Below are positions 44,131 to 52,804 of a DNA stretch of 60,895 nucleotides, piece after piece. The translations under genes were made by a program, and so were the position numbers. The DNA comes from an uncultured Lachnospiraceae bacterium (GTDB lineage Bacteria > Bacillota > Clostridia > Lachnospirales > Lachnospiraceae), in the NCBI GenBank assembly GCA_900315055.1, contig OMXP01000011.1:1-60895 (forward strand), written 5' to 3'. Each line of letters begins with the position of its first letter. The stretch's first letter is position 1. The notes under the pieces were generated by a model, which saw only the letters and a list, made by a program, of their open reading frames with translations, had not been told where the DNA came from and did no database searches.

Positions 44131-44943
44131 TTACTTGTTCTGGAAAGCGACGTGCTTGACCTTCTTCGGGTCATCCTTCTTGCGAAGGAAGTTTGCCATG
44201 CCTTCCTTCTGATCCTCGCTCTCAAAGCAGCTGCCGAAGAGCTTCTCCTCGACGGCGACTGCCTGATCGATCGGAAGGGAAATGCCCCTGTTGATCGCTT
44301 CCTTGCTTGCGCGGACGGCGATCGGTGCCTGAGAGGCGATGGTTGCGGCGAGCTTCTGTGCTGCCGGAATCAGCTCCTCCAGAGGATACACAGCGTTTAC
44401 AAGGCCGATGCGGTAAGCCTCATCTGCCTTGATGTTGCGTGCGGAGTAAACCATCTGCTTTGCCATGCCGGGTCCGACGAGGCGTGCAAGACGCTGCGTG
44501 CCGCCAAAGCCGGGGGTGATGCCGAGGCCGGTCTCGGGCTGACCGAAGACCGCGTTCTCGGAGCAGATGCGGATGTCACAGGACATCGAGATCTCATTGC
44601 CGCCGCCAAGAGCAAAGCCGTTGACTGCTGCGATCACCGGGATCGGGAAGCTCTCGATGCGAAGGAACAGATCGTTGCCCTTCTTGCCGAAGGCCTCGCC
44701 CTGCTCTTTCGTCAGAGTGGACATCTCGCCGATATCCGCGCCTGCAACAAAGCTCTTCTCGCCGGCACCGGTGAGAATCAGGCAGCGGACCTTGTCCTCT
44801 GCTGCGTCCTTCTCTGCAAGGTCAAACGCCTCGGAAAGATCATCGAGAACTGCGGAATTCAGCGCGTTCAGCGCCTTCGGACGATTGATGGTAATGGTGC
44901 CGACCTTTGTCTCGGCACTGACTTCATACAGTACGAATTCCAT
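44131..44943 (-). CDS. crt: 3-hydroxybutyryl-CoA dehydratase (crotonase)
   Basis: 270 residues from MEFVLYEVSA. It removes water from 3-hydroxybutyryl-CoA to give crotonyl-CoA. The oxyanion hole is formed by AGADIGEM and NGFALGGGNEIS. The catalytic glutamate lies in FGQPETGLGITPGFGG. GGAGT lies nine bases before the ATG; a start six codons earlier is less likely. It is the second gene of the operon, 40 bases after the thiolase. Confidence 0.96.
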   Translation of the reverse strand: MEFVLYEVSAETKVGTITINRPKALNALNSAVLDDLSEAFDLAEKDAAEDKVRCLILTGAGEKSFVAGADIGEMSTLTKEQGEAFGKKGNDLFLRIESFPIPVIAAVNGFALGGGNEISMSCDIRICSENAVFGQPETGLGITPGFGGTQRLARLVGPGMAKQMVYSARNIKADEAYRIGLVNAVYPLEELIPAAQKLAATIASQAPIAVRASKEAINRGISLPIDQAVAVEEKLFGSCFESEDQKEGMANFLRKKDDPKKVKHVAFQNK

Positions 44944-44983
44944 TGGAATGCACTCCTTCAAGAATCAGATGTTCGCGGTAAAA

Positions 44984-46168
44984 TCAGCCGTCGTAGCGCT
45001 CGACAACCGTCGCGCAGCCCATGCCGCCGCCGATGCAGAGCGTTGCAAGACCTCTCTTGGAGTTTCTCTTCTGCATCTCATAGAGCAGGGTCGTGAGAAT
45101 ACGTGCGCCGGATGCTCCGACCGGATGGCCCAGAGCAATGGCGCCGCCGTTGACGTTGAGCTTTGCGGGATCGAACTTGAGTTCCTTTGCAACGGCGCAG
45201 CTCTGTGCAGCAAAGGCCTCGTTTGCCTCGTACAGATCGAAGTCATCGATTGTAAGACCGGTCTTTGCAAGGACCTTTCTCGTTGCAGCAACAGGGCCGA
45301 CACCCATGATCGCGGGATCGACACCGCCGAGCGCTCCGGCAACCCAGTAGCACATCGGCTTGACGCCCAGTTCCTTTGCCTTGGACTCGCTCATGACCAC
45401 GATGGCAGCAGCGCCGTCGTTGATGCCCGATGCATTGCCGGCGGTCGTAACGCCATCCGGATTGATCGTGCGAAGCTTTGCGATATCGGCAGCGGTCTGA
45501 CGGCCTCTCGGGCCCTCATCGGTATCGAAGACGATGGTCTGCTTCTTCTGCTTGACCTCGACCGGAACGATCTCGTCCTTGAACTTGCCGGCTTCCATGG
45601 CCTCTGCGCACTTGGTCTGGGAGTTTGCTGCGAACTCATCGAGCTCCTCACGGGTCAGGTTCCACTTTGCAGCGACATTGTCGGCCGTGCGGATCATGTG
45701 ATAGTCATTGAATGCGTCCCAGAGAGCGTCCTTGATCATGCAGTCGACGAGGACGCCGTTGTTCATTCTGTATCCGAAACGTGCCTTCGGCAGTGCGAAC
45801 GGTGCCATGGACATGTTCTCGGTGCCGCCTGCTACGACGACATCTGCCTCACCGGCGCGGATATAATCCGCCGCAAGGTTGACGGCAAACAGACCGGAAC
45901 CGCAGACAACGTTGAGCGTCACGGCAGGTGTTTCAACCGGAAGTCCTGCATTGATGGAGCACTGTCTTGCGACGTTCTGTCCCTGTGCTGCCTGGATGAC
46001 ACAGCCCATGAAGACCTGGTCCACATCCGTGGGCTTGATGCCTGCGCGGTTAACCGCCTCCTTGATGACGATGGAACCGAGCTGTGCCGCCGGAGTTGTG
46101 GAGAGGGCACCGCCCATCTTGCCCACTGCGGTACGACAAGCACTTGCGATAACAATTCTGTCTGCCAT
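44984..46168 (-). CDS. thlA: Acetyl-CoA acetyltransferase of butyryl-CoA operon
   Basis: 394 residues from [14 protein letters not shown]. It forms acetoacetyl-CoA from two acetyl-CoA and is the first enzyme of the pathway. The nucleophilic cysteine is in [11 protein letters not shown], the histidine in GHPVGASG, and the second cysteine in [16 protein letters not shown] lies six to seven bases before the ATG. It leads the operon behind a strong promoter with a Rex-like operator. A paralogue lies about 12 kb away behind a similar operator. Confidence 0.97.
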   Translation of the reverse strand: MADRIVIASACRTAVGKMGGALSTTPAAQLGSIVIKEAVNRAGIKPTDVDQVFMGCVIQAAQGQNVARQCSINAGLPVETPAVTLNVVCGSGLFAVNLAADYIRAGEADVVVAGGTENMSMAPFALPKARFGYRMNNGVLVDCMIKDALWDAFNDYHMIRTADNVAAKWNLTREELDEFAANSQTKCAEAMEAGKFKDEIVPVEVKQKKQTIVFDTDEGPRGRQTAADIAKLRTINPDGVTTAGNASGINDGAAAIVVMSESKAKELGVKPMCYWVAGALGGVDPAIMGVGPVAATRKVLAKTGLTIDDFDLYEANEAFAAQSCAVAKELKFDPAKLNVNGGAIALGHPVGASGARILTTLLYEMQKRNSKRGLATLCIGGGMGCATVVERYDG

Positions 46169-46254
46169 TTCGATCCTCCAATATTTTTCTTGTGCGTTTT
46201 TCATGATTCCCCGGGCAAAAGCCTTACACAGTACAGCTATCTGTCCGAAGAACT

Positions 46255-46310
46255 TTGTTAAATTTTTATCACGCTCCGTGAATTATACCATAGGCCTATT
46301 CCGTTTTCAA
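46255..46310 (-). promoter_or_regulatory. Promoter and Rex-like operator of butyryl-CoA operon
   Basis: On the minus strand TTGAAA (46305-46310) and TGG-TATAAT (46282-46287) are 17 bases apart, a strong extended promoter. Nine bases after the -10 lies an 18-base site; on the plus strand it reads TTGTTAA-N4-TTATCAC (46255-46272), 12 of 14 positions of the Rex consensus. A TCACG/CGTGA repeat overlaps its edge. Rex represses this operon in other Clostridia when NADH is low. Confidence 0.7.
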
Positions 46311-46349
46311 TGATAAACCGGAACAGGTCTTTTAAATTTCCGTGAAATC

Positions 46350-46877
46350 TCAGCCGATCTCCGGTTCGATGAGGCCGTAGGTTCCGCCCTTCCTGCGATA
46401 GACGACATTGATCTGATTCGTCTCCGCATTCATGAACATGTAGAAGTTGTGCCCTAAGAGCTCCATCTGCACGCACGCGTCCTCCGGATACATCGGTTTC
46501 ATGTCAAACTGCTTTGTCCGAACGATCCTGATGTCCTCGTCGTCCATGTAGTCCTTCTCGATGTACTCCTCATTGAAGGATCCGGTGTGGTGCTTGTCGA
46601 CGATCTTGTTCTTGTATTTCTTCAGCTGCCGCTCGATGACCTCCTCGACAAGGTCCAGTGCCACGTACATGTCATTGGACTCCTGCTCGGAGCGGATCAC
46701 GCCTCCCTTCACCGGGATCGTGACTTCGATGCGGTGCCTGTCCCGGATCACGCTCATGGTCACGTGAACCTCGGTGTCCGGGGAGAAGAAGCGGTCGAGA
46801 CGCCCCAGTTTGTCTCTCACCGCCTGATCCAGTGCCGCACTGACTTCCATGTTTTTGCCTGTGATCACAAATTTCAT
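46350..46877 (-). CDS. hpf: Ribosome hibernation promoting factor, long form
   Basis: 175 residues from MKFVITGKNMEVS. The S30AE domain (about 1-105) binds the small subunit between mRNA and tRNA sites, and the C-terminal domain (about 120-175, with VRTKQFDMKPM and GHNFYMFMNAETNQINVVYRRK) dimerises to pair two ribosomes as 100S particles. GGAGG lies ten bases before the ATG. A much longer frame upstream was rejected for lack of a ribosome site and because it lacks any known domain. It is a single gene next to the butyryl-CoA operon. Confidence 0.95.
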   Translation of the reverse strand: MKFVITGKNMEVSAALDQAVRDKLGRLDRFFSPDTEVHVTMSVIRDRHRIEVTIPVKGGVIRSEQESNDMYVALDLVEEVIERQLKKYKNKIVDKHHTGSFNEEYIEKDYMDDEDIRIVRTKQFDMKPMYPEDACVQMELLGHNFYMFMNAETNQINVVYRRKGGTYGLIEPEIG

Positions 46878-46988
46878 ACCCTGTAATCCTCCACTTCCAA
46901 AGTATCGGCAGAGAGGATCTGCCGCAAGGACAGTATAGCATTGAATCTCCGCGTAATGGTGAACGAGTTGTGATATCTGTACAAAAAA

Positions 46989-47033
46989 GCGCCGGCAGCA
47001 GGGGGTGATTTGAGTCACCCTGCTGTCGGCGCT
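46989..47033 (-). terminator. Terminator of BASS transporter gene
   Basis: AGCGCCGACAGCAGGGTGA pairs with TCACCCCCTGCTGCCGGCGCT; six T follow on the minus strand. It is the longest stem in the window. Confidence 0.93.
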
Positions 47034-47061
47034 GCCGATTCAGGAATTATTCCGTTAAGTC

Positions 47062-48057
47062 TCAGGCCTGTGCGTGAGCTTTTTCGGCTGCTGCAGCCTG
47101 CTGCTTTCCGGCTGCTTCCTTCTTTGCAGTCTGATGATTGAAGAAGGAAGCAAGGAGCGCACCGGAGATGTTATGCCAGACGGAGAAGACTGCGCCCGGG
47201 ATCGTAGCCAGCGGATACTGTGCGAAGTGCGTTGCCGCAAGGCTCGTTGCAAGGCCGGAGTTCTGCATGCCGACCTCGATGGAGATTGCGCGGCACTTGG
47301 AAGTGTCGAGACGAAGGAGCTTTGCGCAGCCATAGCCTAAGGCATAGCCGAGCAGGTTGTGGCACATGACAACGGCGAGGATCAGAAGGCCGCTGGTCAT
47401 GATGCGGTCGGAGTTTGCGGAGACAACTGCTGCGATGATCATGACGATTGCGGTGGTAGAGACCAACGGAAGAACCTTGACGGCCTGATCCGTGTACTTT
47501 CCGAAGAAGTGGTTCACGACAAAGCCGAGGACGATCGGCAGAAGAACGACACGCACAACGGATAGCATCATTGCTGCAAAGTTCACGTTAACGGTCTGGC
47601 CGGCATACAGGAGCGTCAGCGCCGGGGTAAGCAGCGGGGAAAGGAGCGTCGAGACGGCGGTCATCGAAACGGACAGGGCCACATCGCCGTGGGAGAGGTA
47701 CGTCATGACGTTCGAGGACGTGCCGCCCGGGCAGGTGCCGACGAGGATGACGCCGACGGCAAGTTCCGGGGGAAGACGGAATGCCAGGCACAGCACCCAG
47801 GCAAGCAGCGGCATGATGGTGTACTGCAGCACGGCGCCGATGACGACGTCCTTCGGGCGCTGGAAGACGACTGCGAAGTCATGGGGCTTTAAGGTCAGGC
47901 CCATGCCGAACATGACGATGCCAAGAAGCGTATTCACCCAGCTTGTCTTGATCCAGGATACGGACGAGGGGACAAACAGGGAGAGTGCGGCAACGGCGAT
48001 GACGATGAGTGCCATCCACTTGCCGATGAAATTGCTTACCTTTTCCAGAGTTTTCAT
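47062..48057 (-). CDS. Bile acid:sodium symporter family transporter
   Basis: 331 residues from MKTLEKVSNF. About nine to ten membrane helices. Family signatures are GMGLTLKPHDFAVVFQRP, VGTCPGGTSSNVMTYLSHGDVALSV (the sodium-site crossover, split here by wording) and SIEVGMQNSGLATSLA. Members transport organic anions, including bile acids, pantoate and keto acids. AAGGAAGG lies seven bases before the ATG. The gene is directly preceded by a complete T-box leader, so its expression should rise when one tRNA is uncharged. This points to an amino acid, its keto acid or a precursor as substrate, by inference only. The C-terminus is Ala/Lys-rich. Confidence 0.92.
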   Translation of the reverse strand: MKTLEKVSNFIGKWMALIVIAVAALSLFVPSSVSWIKTSWVNTLLGIVMFGMGLTLKPHDFAVVFQRPKDVVIGAVLQYTIMPLLAWVLCLAFRLPPELAVGVILVGTCPGGTSSNVMTYLSHGDVALSVSMTAVSTLLSPLLTPALTLLYAGQTVNVNFAAMMLSVVRVVLLPIVLGFVVNHFFGKYTDQAVKVLPLVSTTAIVMIIAAVVSANSDRIMTSGLLILAVVMCHNLLGYALGYGCAKLLRLDTSKCRAISIEVGMQNSGLATSLAATHFAQYPLATIPGAVFSVWHNISGALLASFFNHQTAKKEAAGKQQAAAAEKAHAQA

Positions 48058-48147
48058 TTTCTTACCTTCCTTTGACGATGTTGTGTTCATACCTGCTGCC
48101 CGGCAGTGCCAAAGGATCGGATGTCCGGATCATCCAATCGATGCATC

Positions 48148-48455
48148 AAAAAAAGCCTCTGCCTCCTGTCCCGTTTTCACGGGAACTAAGAGACAAAGGC
48201 TTTAACCTCTGCGGTACCACTCTTATTGCGAAAAGCAAGCATTGCTCACTTTCCACCACTCATGTGCATCCAACAATGCACGGCCTATGATGACGGTGAC
48301 CTTCCGCTGCCGCTTACTGAAATCATGCGATCGTTCAGCTGCAGAGCTCAGAGATGATTCTCCGTGTGCTTTGTGTACTGTCTCTCACCAGGTGACAGCT
48401 CTCTGTGCCATTCCACACCGGACGCTTCTCTTCATTGCCGGGTATTTAATTGACG
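48148..48455 (-). promoter_or_regulatory. T-box riboswitch
   Basis: The antiterminator sequence AAGAGTGGTACCGC (48211-48224) is the T-box consensus. Upstream are AGAGAGCTG, TGGTGAGAG and CATCTCTGAG, as expected for Stem I. Downstream, AAAGCCT...AGGCTTT with a T-run (48148-48203) is the terminator. The specifier codon lies near CACACGGAGAATC, but I could not fix it: GGA, CGG and ACG are all possible frames. It controls the BASS-family transporter. Confidence 0.9.
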
Positions 48456-48461
48456 ATCCCT

Positions 48462-48490
48462 ATGTTAGTTTCATTCCGGTTTCGGAGCAA
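48462..48490 (-). promoter_or_regulatory. Promoter of T-box transcript
   Basis: On the minus strand TTGCTC and TAACAT are 17 bases apart, just upstream of the T-box leader. Confidence 0.6.
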
Positions 48491-48577
48491 GGGAAAATCT
48501 GTACAGATTTAATAAAAACATGTCCTCAAAATTCGCCACATTTTCACTTCATCTGTCGATCTCCCGGACAGCAAAAA

Positions 48578-48606
48578 GGACAGCGCCCTTTCAAAAGACG
48601 CTGTCC
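48578..48606 (-). terminator. Terminator of NlpC/P60 gene
   Basis: GGACAGCG/CGCTGTCC stem followed by TTTTTG on the minus strand. Confidence 0.88.
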
Positions 48607-48636
48607 GCAGGTTTCTTTCCGTACGATTTCCGCATC

Positions 48637-50376
48637 CTAGTTGAAAATCCGTCGGATCGCCGCAATCGAGCGGTAGTTTGCCGGCGAGATCTTGATGCCG
48701 TTTCTCGGGTTCGAGGCGTTGATGATCTGGTTGTTGCCGATGTAGATGCCCACGTGCCCGTAATAGCAGATGAGATCGCCCGGTCTTGCATTGGCAAGAC
48801 TGGAAACGGCCGTGCCGCAGGATCTCTGGGAGACATCATAGTGCGGAAGGCTCACGCCGAAGTGTGCGTAGACCGCCATCGTAAAGCCGGAACAGTCGGT
48901 GCCGTTCGTAAGGGACGAGCCGCCCCAGACATACGGATTGCCGAGGAACTGCATCGCATAGTCCACGACCTGCTGACCCATGGAAGCGGCCTTCGCCTCT
49001 TCTGCTGCAGCCGCCGCGTCCTCTTCCGCCTTCTTCTTGGCCTCTTCCGCCGCGATCTCGGCTTCTTCCTCTTCCTTCGAGACAGCCTCCGGATAAATGG
49101 TCTCCACGTCTGCAAAGTCGGCGGAGATGTAGCCCTCGCCATCCTCGGTGTTCACCTTGTACCAGCCATCCTCCTCGGAGATGATGTCGAGGGTCTGCCC
49201 CTCACCGATGAGGGAAATGACATCGGAATCCGCGCTCGCCGCGGCACGCACACGCAGGGTCTCGGTCGTAACCACCGCCTGCTTCGTGCCAACGGAATCG
49301 GCAAGGCTCTGTGCGTAGTCGCCGGTTGCGATGTACTCCTGCCGAACATACCCCGTGACGGAACCGGACGTAATCTTCACCCAGCCGTCGTCATTTGCAG
49401 GCTCCAGAATCGTCGCCACGCTGTTTGCATAGAGCTTTCCGACAACCTCTCCGTCCATCGACGGATCGGAGCGGACATTGACGTAATCATTGACGCAGGC
49501 AACCGCAAGGGACGAATCCGACTCCGAGCTCTCCTCACTGGAGGCCTCTTCAGCCTGTGTCGTCTCCTCCGTACTCTCCTCGGTCACCGCCTCCGTGGAC
49601 TCCTCCGCGGAAGAATCCGTGCTGCTTTCCGTGGACGCTGCCTCTGCTGACGAGACGAGCGGTGTGCCTGCGGTGTTCAGCGCATCGGTATTTCCGCCGA
49701 CCACCACCGTGACCGCCTGCGCGGCCGCCTGGGTTGCCATCGACTCATCCACCGTGCCGCTGTCTCCTGCCTGACGGACAAGTCCGTACTCGCGAAGCTG
49801 CACCGGGGTAAGGCTCGTGGAGAGAATCTCGGGATCGGATGCCGGCACATCAACAGCCGCCGGCGCTGTCGAAGCGGCATCTGCCGCCTGTGTCGACTCC
49901 GCCGCACTGTTTTCTGCAGCCGCCTCTGTGGTCTCCTGCGTGCTTTCCTCTGCGGAAGACTCCGCAGACGCAGAATCCGTCGAGGACTCCGTCACGGAAG
50001 CTTCCTCATCAGATTCCGAACCGGAAGCTTCAGAGGAGGCTTCAGAAGATCCTTCCTCTGCGGATTCTACTGACGAAGCTTCGGCAGTACTTTCTGCTGC
50101 TGCCGTTTTTGCCTCATAGTCCTGTTTGACGTCGGACAGGGAGACCTTCTTTGCGGAAAGGGCATACCCGGCCCCGGCGCTCGGAAGGAGCAGAGCGCTT
50201 TTTGCTTCTTCGTCTCCTTCAGCTGTCGACTCTTCTGTCGCGGAAGAGGTTTCAATCTTCTCCCAGGACGGTGTTTCCCCCGCCGCACGGGATGTCACCT
50301 CGGCCGCCGTAAAGGTTCCCACGGTCAGGACGCCGGTCAGGATGCAGGAAAGAATGACTTCAGCGGACTTTCTCAT
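48637..50376 (-). CDS. Secreted SH3-domain NlpC/P60 peptidoglycan hydrolase
   Basis: 579 residues. A signal peptide covers about residues 1-32. Residues 40-290 contain two long tracts made almost only of Ser, Glu, Ala, Thr and Asp. Two bacterial SH3 domains follow (VNVRSDPSMDGEVVGKL at about 300 and LRVRAAASADSDVISLIG at about 380). An Ala/Glu/Lys coiled coil comes next (about 432-466). The NlpC/P60 domain is last, with the catalytic cysteine in GTDCSGFTM and the histidine in YYGHVGIYIG. It should cut the peptide stems of peptidoglycan. AGGAGA lies four bases before the ATG. Its 5' region has two WalR-like boxes, so control by the WalKR cell-wall system is likely. Confidence 0.94.
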   Translation of the reverse strand: MRKSAEVILSCILTGVLTVGTFTAAEVTSRAAGETPSWEKIETSSATEESTAEGDEEAKSALLLPSAGAGYALSAKKVSLSDVKQDYEAKTAAAESTAEASSVESAEEGSSEASSEASGSESDEEASVTESSTDSASAESSAEESTQETTEAAAENSAAESTQAADAASTAPAAVDVPASDPEILSTSLTPVQLREYGLVRQAGDSGTVDESMATQAAAQAVTVVVGGNTDALNTAGTPLVSSAEAASTESSTDSSAEESTEAVTEESTEETTQAEEASSEESSESDSSLAVACVNDYVNVRSDPSMDGEVVGKLYANSVATILEPANDDGWVKITSGSVTGYVRQEYIATGDYAQSLADSVGTKQAVVTTETLRVRAAASADSDVISLIGEGQTLDIISEEDGWYKVNTEDGEGYISADFADVETIYPEAVSKEEEEAEIAAEEAKKKAEEDAAAAAEEAKAASMGQQVVDYAMQFLGNPYVWGGSSLTNGTDCSGFTMAVYAHFGVSLPHYDVSQRSCGTAVSSLANARPGDLICYYGHVGIYIGNNQIINASNPRNGIKISPANYRSIAAIRRIFN

Positions 50377-50403
50377 GAGTTCTCCTGAATGAATTCATAC
50401 AAC

Positions 50404-50488
50404 TGTTACCGATTTGTAACCCGATATTACGAAAATATTACAAGTGGAATTCTTATTCATCTTAGCAGTGTCGTCCATGCGCTGTCAA
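50404..50488 (-). promoter_or_regulatory. Promoter with two WalR-like boxes
   Basis: On the minus strand TTGACA (50483-50488) and TAAGAT (50459-50464) are 18 bases apart. Downstream lie two sites of the WalR form TGTWAH-N5-TGTWAH: TGTTAC-N5-TGTAAC on the plus strand (50404-50420, perfect) and TGTAAT-N5-CGTAAT on the minus strand (50426-50442, one mismatch). Both lie between the -10 and the hydrolase start. Confidence 0.55.
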
Positions 50489-50573
50489 CAAATGTTCTGT
50501 TTTTCCCTTATCGTTTTCGTTCCTCTTGTCAGCAGGGATCCGCTCTGCAACAATGGTTCCGGAGGTATCAAAA

Positions 50574-51125
50574 ATGCGCGATTCCATCTACGGATTTGAG
50601 TCCGTAAAGATCCCGGAAACAGCACGAAAGAGAGTCCATCTCATCACAGGGCGGCCGCCCGAGTGGGCCATCATGAAGGATTTTGACGATCTTGCAAGGA
50701 ACCACTGCTGTGCGACAAGTCTTCTGAATGCCCTGCGCCTTGAGGAGAACTTTGCCGCCCCCGCAGCATCCGAACATGCCCGTTTTGCCCTGATCCACCG
50801 CTATCTTCCGAACGGCCCCGTGTTTTTCATGGTGCGTCCCGCAAACTTGTATCTTCAGGCTGCAAAACTTCCGTACCGCGTTGTCCCTCTGAAAAAAGAG
50901 GAGATCTGCTCCGCTCTTCAGGAAGGCCGTCCGGTGTTCCTTCTTCTTTGCGGCTCATTGTTTCACTGGCACTGGGTGGTCGCCGCGGGATTCCATGACG
51001 ATGAAAACGGTGCCCGCCATCTTCTTCTCGAAGACAACTGGCACCGCACAGGGTATGAACAGATCCCGTTTTCGAAGCTTGCCGGCCTCTACTTCCGCTC
51101 CGCCTGCTGCCTGGTTGTGAGATAG
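50574..51125 (+). CDS. C39-like cysteine peptidase
   Basis: 183 residues from MRDSIYGFES, with GGAGG eight bases before the ATG. The segment NHCCATSLLNAL (about residues 43-54) is the cysteine motif of C39-like papain-fold proteins. HWHWVVAAG (about 131-139) would supply the histidine and EDNWHR the Asp/Asn. No signal peptide or membrane helix is seen, so it is probably cytoplasmic, unlike ABC-linked bacteriocin peptidases. The gene is divergent from the NlpC/P60 gene and its last 37 bases overlap the convergent Nudix gene. The substrate is unknown. A non-catalytic role is possible because the residue before the cysteine is not the usual Gly-Pro context. Confidence 0.7.
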   Translation: MRDSIYGFESVKIPETARKRVHLITGRPPEWAIMKDFDDLARNHCCATSLLNALRLEENFAAPAASEHARFALIHRYLPNGPVFFMVRPANLYLQAAKLPYRVVPLKKEEICSALQEGRPVFLLLCGSLFHWHWVVAAGFHDDENGARHLLLEDNWHRTGYEQIPFSKLAGLYFRSACCLVVR

Positions 51126-52132
51126 GCAGCAAGCTTTTGAAGTTCATCTTTGTCGACGCAGGTTTTATCCGATCCGCTCATGACAAGAGCCGTGAGGTCC
51201 GAAAGGCTGATCCACTGCACCGACTCCACCTCTTCCTTCTGGAGGGTGAGCTTTTCGATGTCCACCGGTTTCTCATAGACATGGACATGGGAGAGCTCCG
51301 CGTCCCGGAAAGGCCTCCCATAGAACACGCTTTCATGGTAGGAGCGGTGGTCAAAGGCAAAGGTAAAGTCCGAATACGGAGCCTTGATGCCAAGCTCCTC
51401 GGAGAATTCCCGCACAACGCTCTCTTCCATCCCGTCTCCCGCGTGCATGTGGCCTGCCGACGAGATGTCAAGGCAGCCAGGATACGAGTCCTTGTCCCTC
51501 GCCCTCTTCTGTACAAGAAGGTCATAGCTGCCATCCGGGCGTTTCCGTACGACCCACATGTGGACCGTCTGGTGGAGCGTTCCCATCTCGTGGACAACGC
51601 TTCTCTCCCTTACAAGCCCCGTCGGCTTTCCGTCCTCTCCCAGGATGTCAAAGAGCTCCATCTTTTCCCCGTCAAGGACTGCCTCCTTCAGGAGGTCATT
51701 TGCATCGTAGGTGAGCTTTAAGGAAAAGAACGGGTGGTTCTCACTGACAAGCTTCAGGAAGATGCGGTCTCCTTCCCAGAGCTCCAGTTTCTTTACCGCC
51801 TCAAAGTCTGTCCAGGCAAGAACGCCCTCATCGCATTCATGCGGCGTACCGGTCCAGTCGCGGGCAAGAAACAGAAACATGTATTCGGCATGGTCCAGCT
51901 TCCCGCTGATGAACGTCACAACGCCGCGAAGATCCAGCTTTGTTACGACAAGTCCCGTCTCCTCGAAGATCTCCCGCCTTGCGCAGTCCTCGGGGCTTTC
52001 GTTCTTCTCAAAGTGCCCGCCGACGCCGATCCACTTGTCCTTGTTGACATCGTTCTTCTTGACAACGCGGTGCAGCATCAGCACTTTGTCTCCCTTTACG
52101 AGATAACAGAGCGTGGTAAGGTACGACTTCAT
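51089..52132 (-). CDS. Fusion of two Nudix hydrolase domains
   Basis: 347 residues. The first Nudix box is at 39-61 (GHFEKNESPEDC, then RREIFEETGL), of the MutT/8-oxo-dGTPase type. The second is at 227-249 (GHMHAGDGMEES, then VVREFSEELGI), of the type found in YfcD and isopentenyl-diphosphate isomerase-like proteins, following WVVRKRPDGSYDLLVQKR. Both boxes retain the metal-binding REUxEExGU residues, so both could be active. About 80 residues separate the domains. The ATG overlaps the stop of the PlsY-like gene (ATGA), so the two are coupled. The 3' end overlaps the convergent C39-like gene. Confidence 0.9.
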   Translation of the reverse strand: MKSYLTTLCYLVKGDKVLMLHRVVKKNDVNKDKWIGVGGHFEKNESPEDCARREIFEETGLVVTKLDLRGVVTFISGKLDHAEYMFLFLARDWTGTPHECDEGVLAWTDFEAVKKLELWEGDRIFLKLVSENHPFFSLKLTYDANDLLKEAVLDGEKMELFDILGEDGKPTGLVRERSVVHEMGTLHQTVHMWVVRKRPDGSYDLLVQKRARDKDSYPGCLDISSAGHMHAGDGMEESVVREFSEELGIKAPYSDFTFAFDHRSYHESVFYGRPFRDAELSHVHVYEKPVDIEKLTLQKEEVESVQWISLSDLTALVMSGSDKTCVDKDELQKLAAYLTTRQQAERK

Positions 52133-52770
52133 TTTGTTCCTTTCTTCGTAAGGGCTGCCTTTATCTTTCCCCAGACATCAATCTTCTCGCACTCTCCCGA
52201 CGGGATCGTCCGGATGGCCGGGAAGTGCTCCATAAAGCACACGGCTGCCAGAAAGAGCGAGAGGAATCCCGCTTCTCTTCCATAAAATACGAACATCGGA
52301 ATCACAAAGGATGCCGGAAGGACGGCGCCGCCAACGCACAGGTACTGGGTGATGAAGGTGACCAGCATCCCGAAGACGTTGGAGACAAAGCCCCAGAGCG
52401 GAGAAAAGAGGAAGATCGCAAGGCAGCTTGTCGCAACGCCCTTTCCGCCATGGAACTTCTGCCAGACCGGAAAATCGTGCCCCAGCGTGCAGCCGACGCC
52501 CGCGTACAGCACCGCGATCCTGCCGATTGCCGGGGTAAAGAGAAGGTCCGCAAGAAGACAGGAGAGCGCGCACTTTCCGAGATCTCCTGCAAGGGTGATG
52601 ATCCCCGGCTTAAAGCCGAGGTGTGCCATGACATTTGCCATTCCGGGGTTCCCGGTTGTTCCAAGTTCCCGGCAGGGCCTTCCGGTCAGCTTTCGTGTCA
52701 CGATCTCCGCCGTAAGGACATTGCCGAGGGCATAGCCGATCAGAAGCGACCCGATTCGTTCTGCAATCAT
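52129..52770 (-). CDS. plsY: PlsY-like glycerol-3-phosphate acyltransferase
   Basis: 213 residues from MIAERIGSLL, with GGGAGG eight bases before the ATG; a longer frame lies inside the flavoprotein gene and was rejected. PlsY transfers an acyl group from acyl phosphate to glycerol 3-phosphate. Five or six membrane helices are present. The conserved parts are LGTTGNPGMANVM (motif 1, with variation from SGNxGxTN), HDFPVWQKFHGGKGVAT (motif 2) and the C-terminal helix. Because motif 1 differs from the standard, this may be a second PlsY paralogue rather than the main enzyme. It lies between the flavoprotein and the Nudix fusion on one strand. Confidence 0.85.
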   Translation of the reverse strand: MIAERIGSLLIGYALGNVLTAEIVTRKLTGRPCRELGTTGNPGMANVMAHLGFKPGIITLAGDLGKCALSCLLADLLFTPAIGRIAVLYAGVGCTLGHDFPVWQKFHGGKGVATSCLAIFLFSPLWGFVSNVFGMLVTFITQYLCVGGAVLPASFVIPMFVFYGREAGFLSLFLAAVCFMEHFPAIRTIPSGECEKIDVWGKIKAALTKKGTK

Positions 52771-52804
52771 ATCCTGCACCTCCCTAGGATAAATATTAGT
52801 CCTG

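Noticed and set aside
50574..51125. Bacteriocin-processing C39 peptidase
   Set aside because: There is no ABC transporter domain, no leader-peptide gene and no membrane helix.
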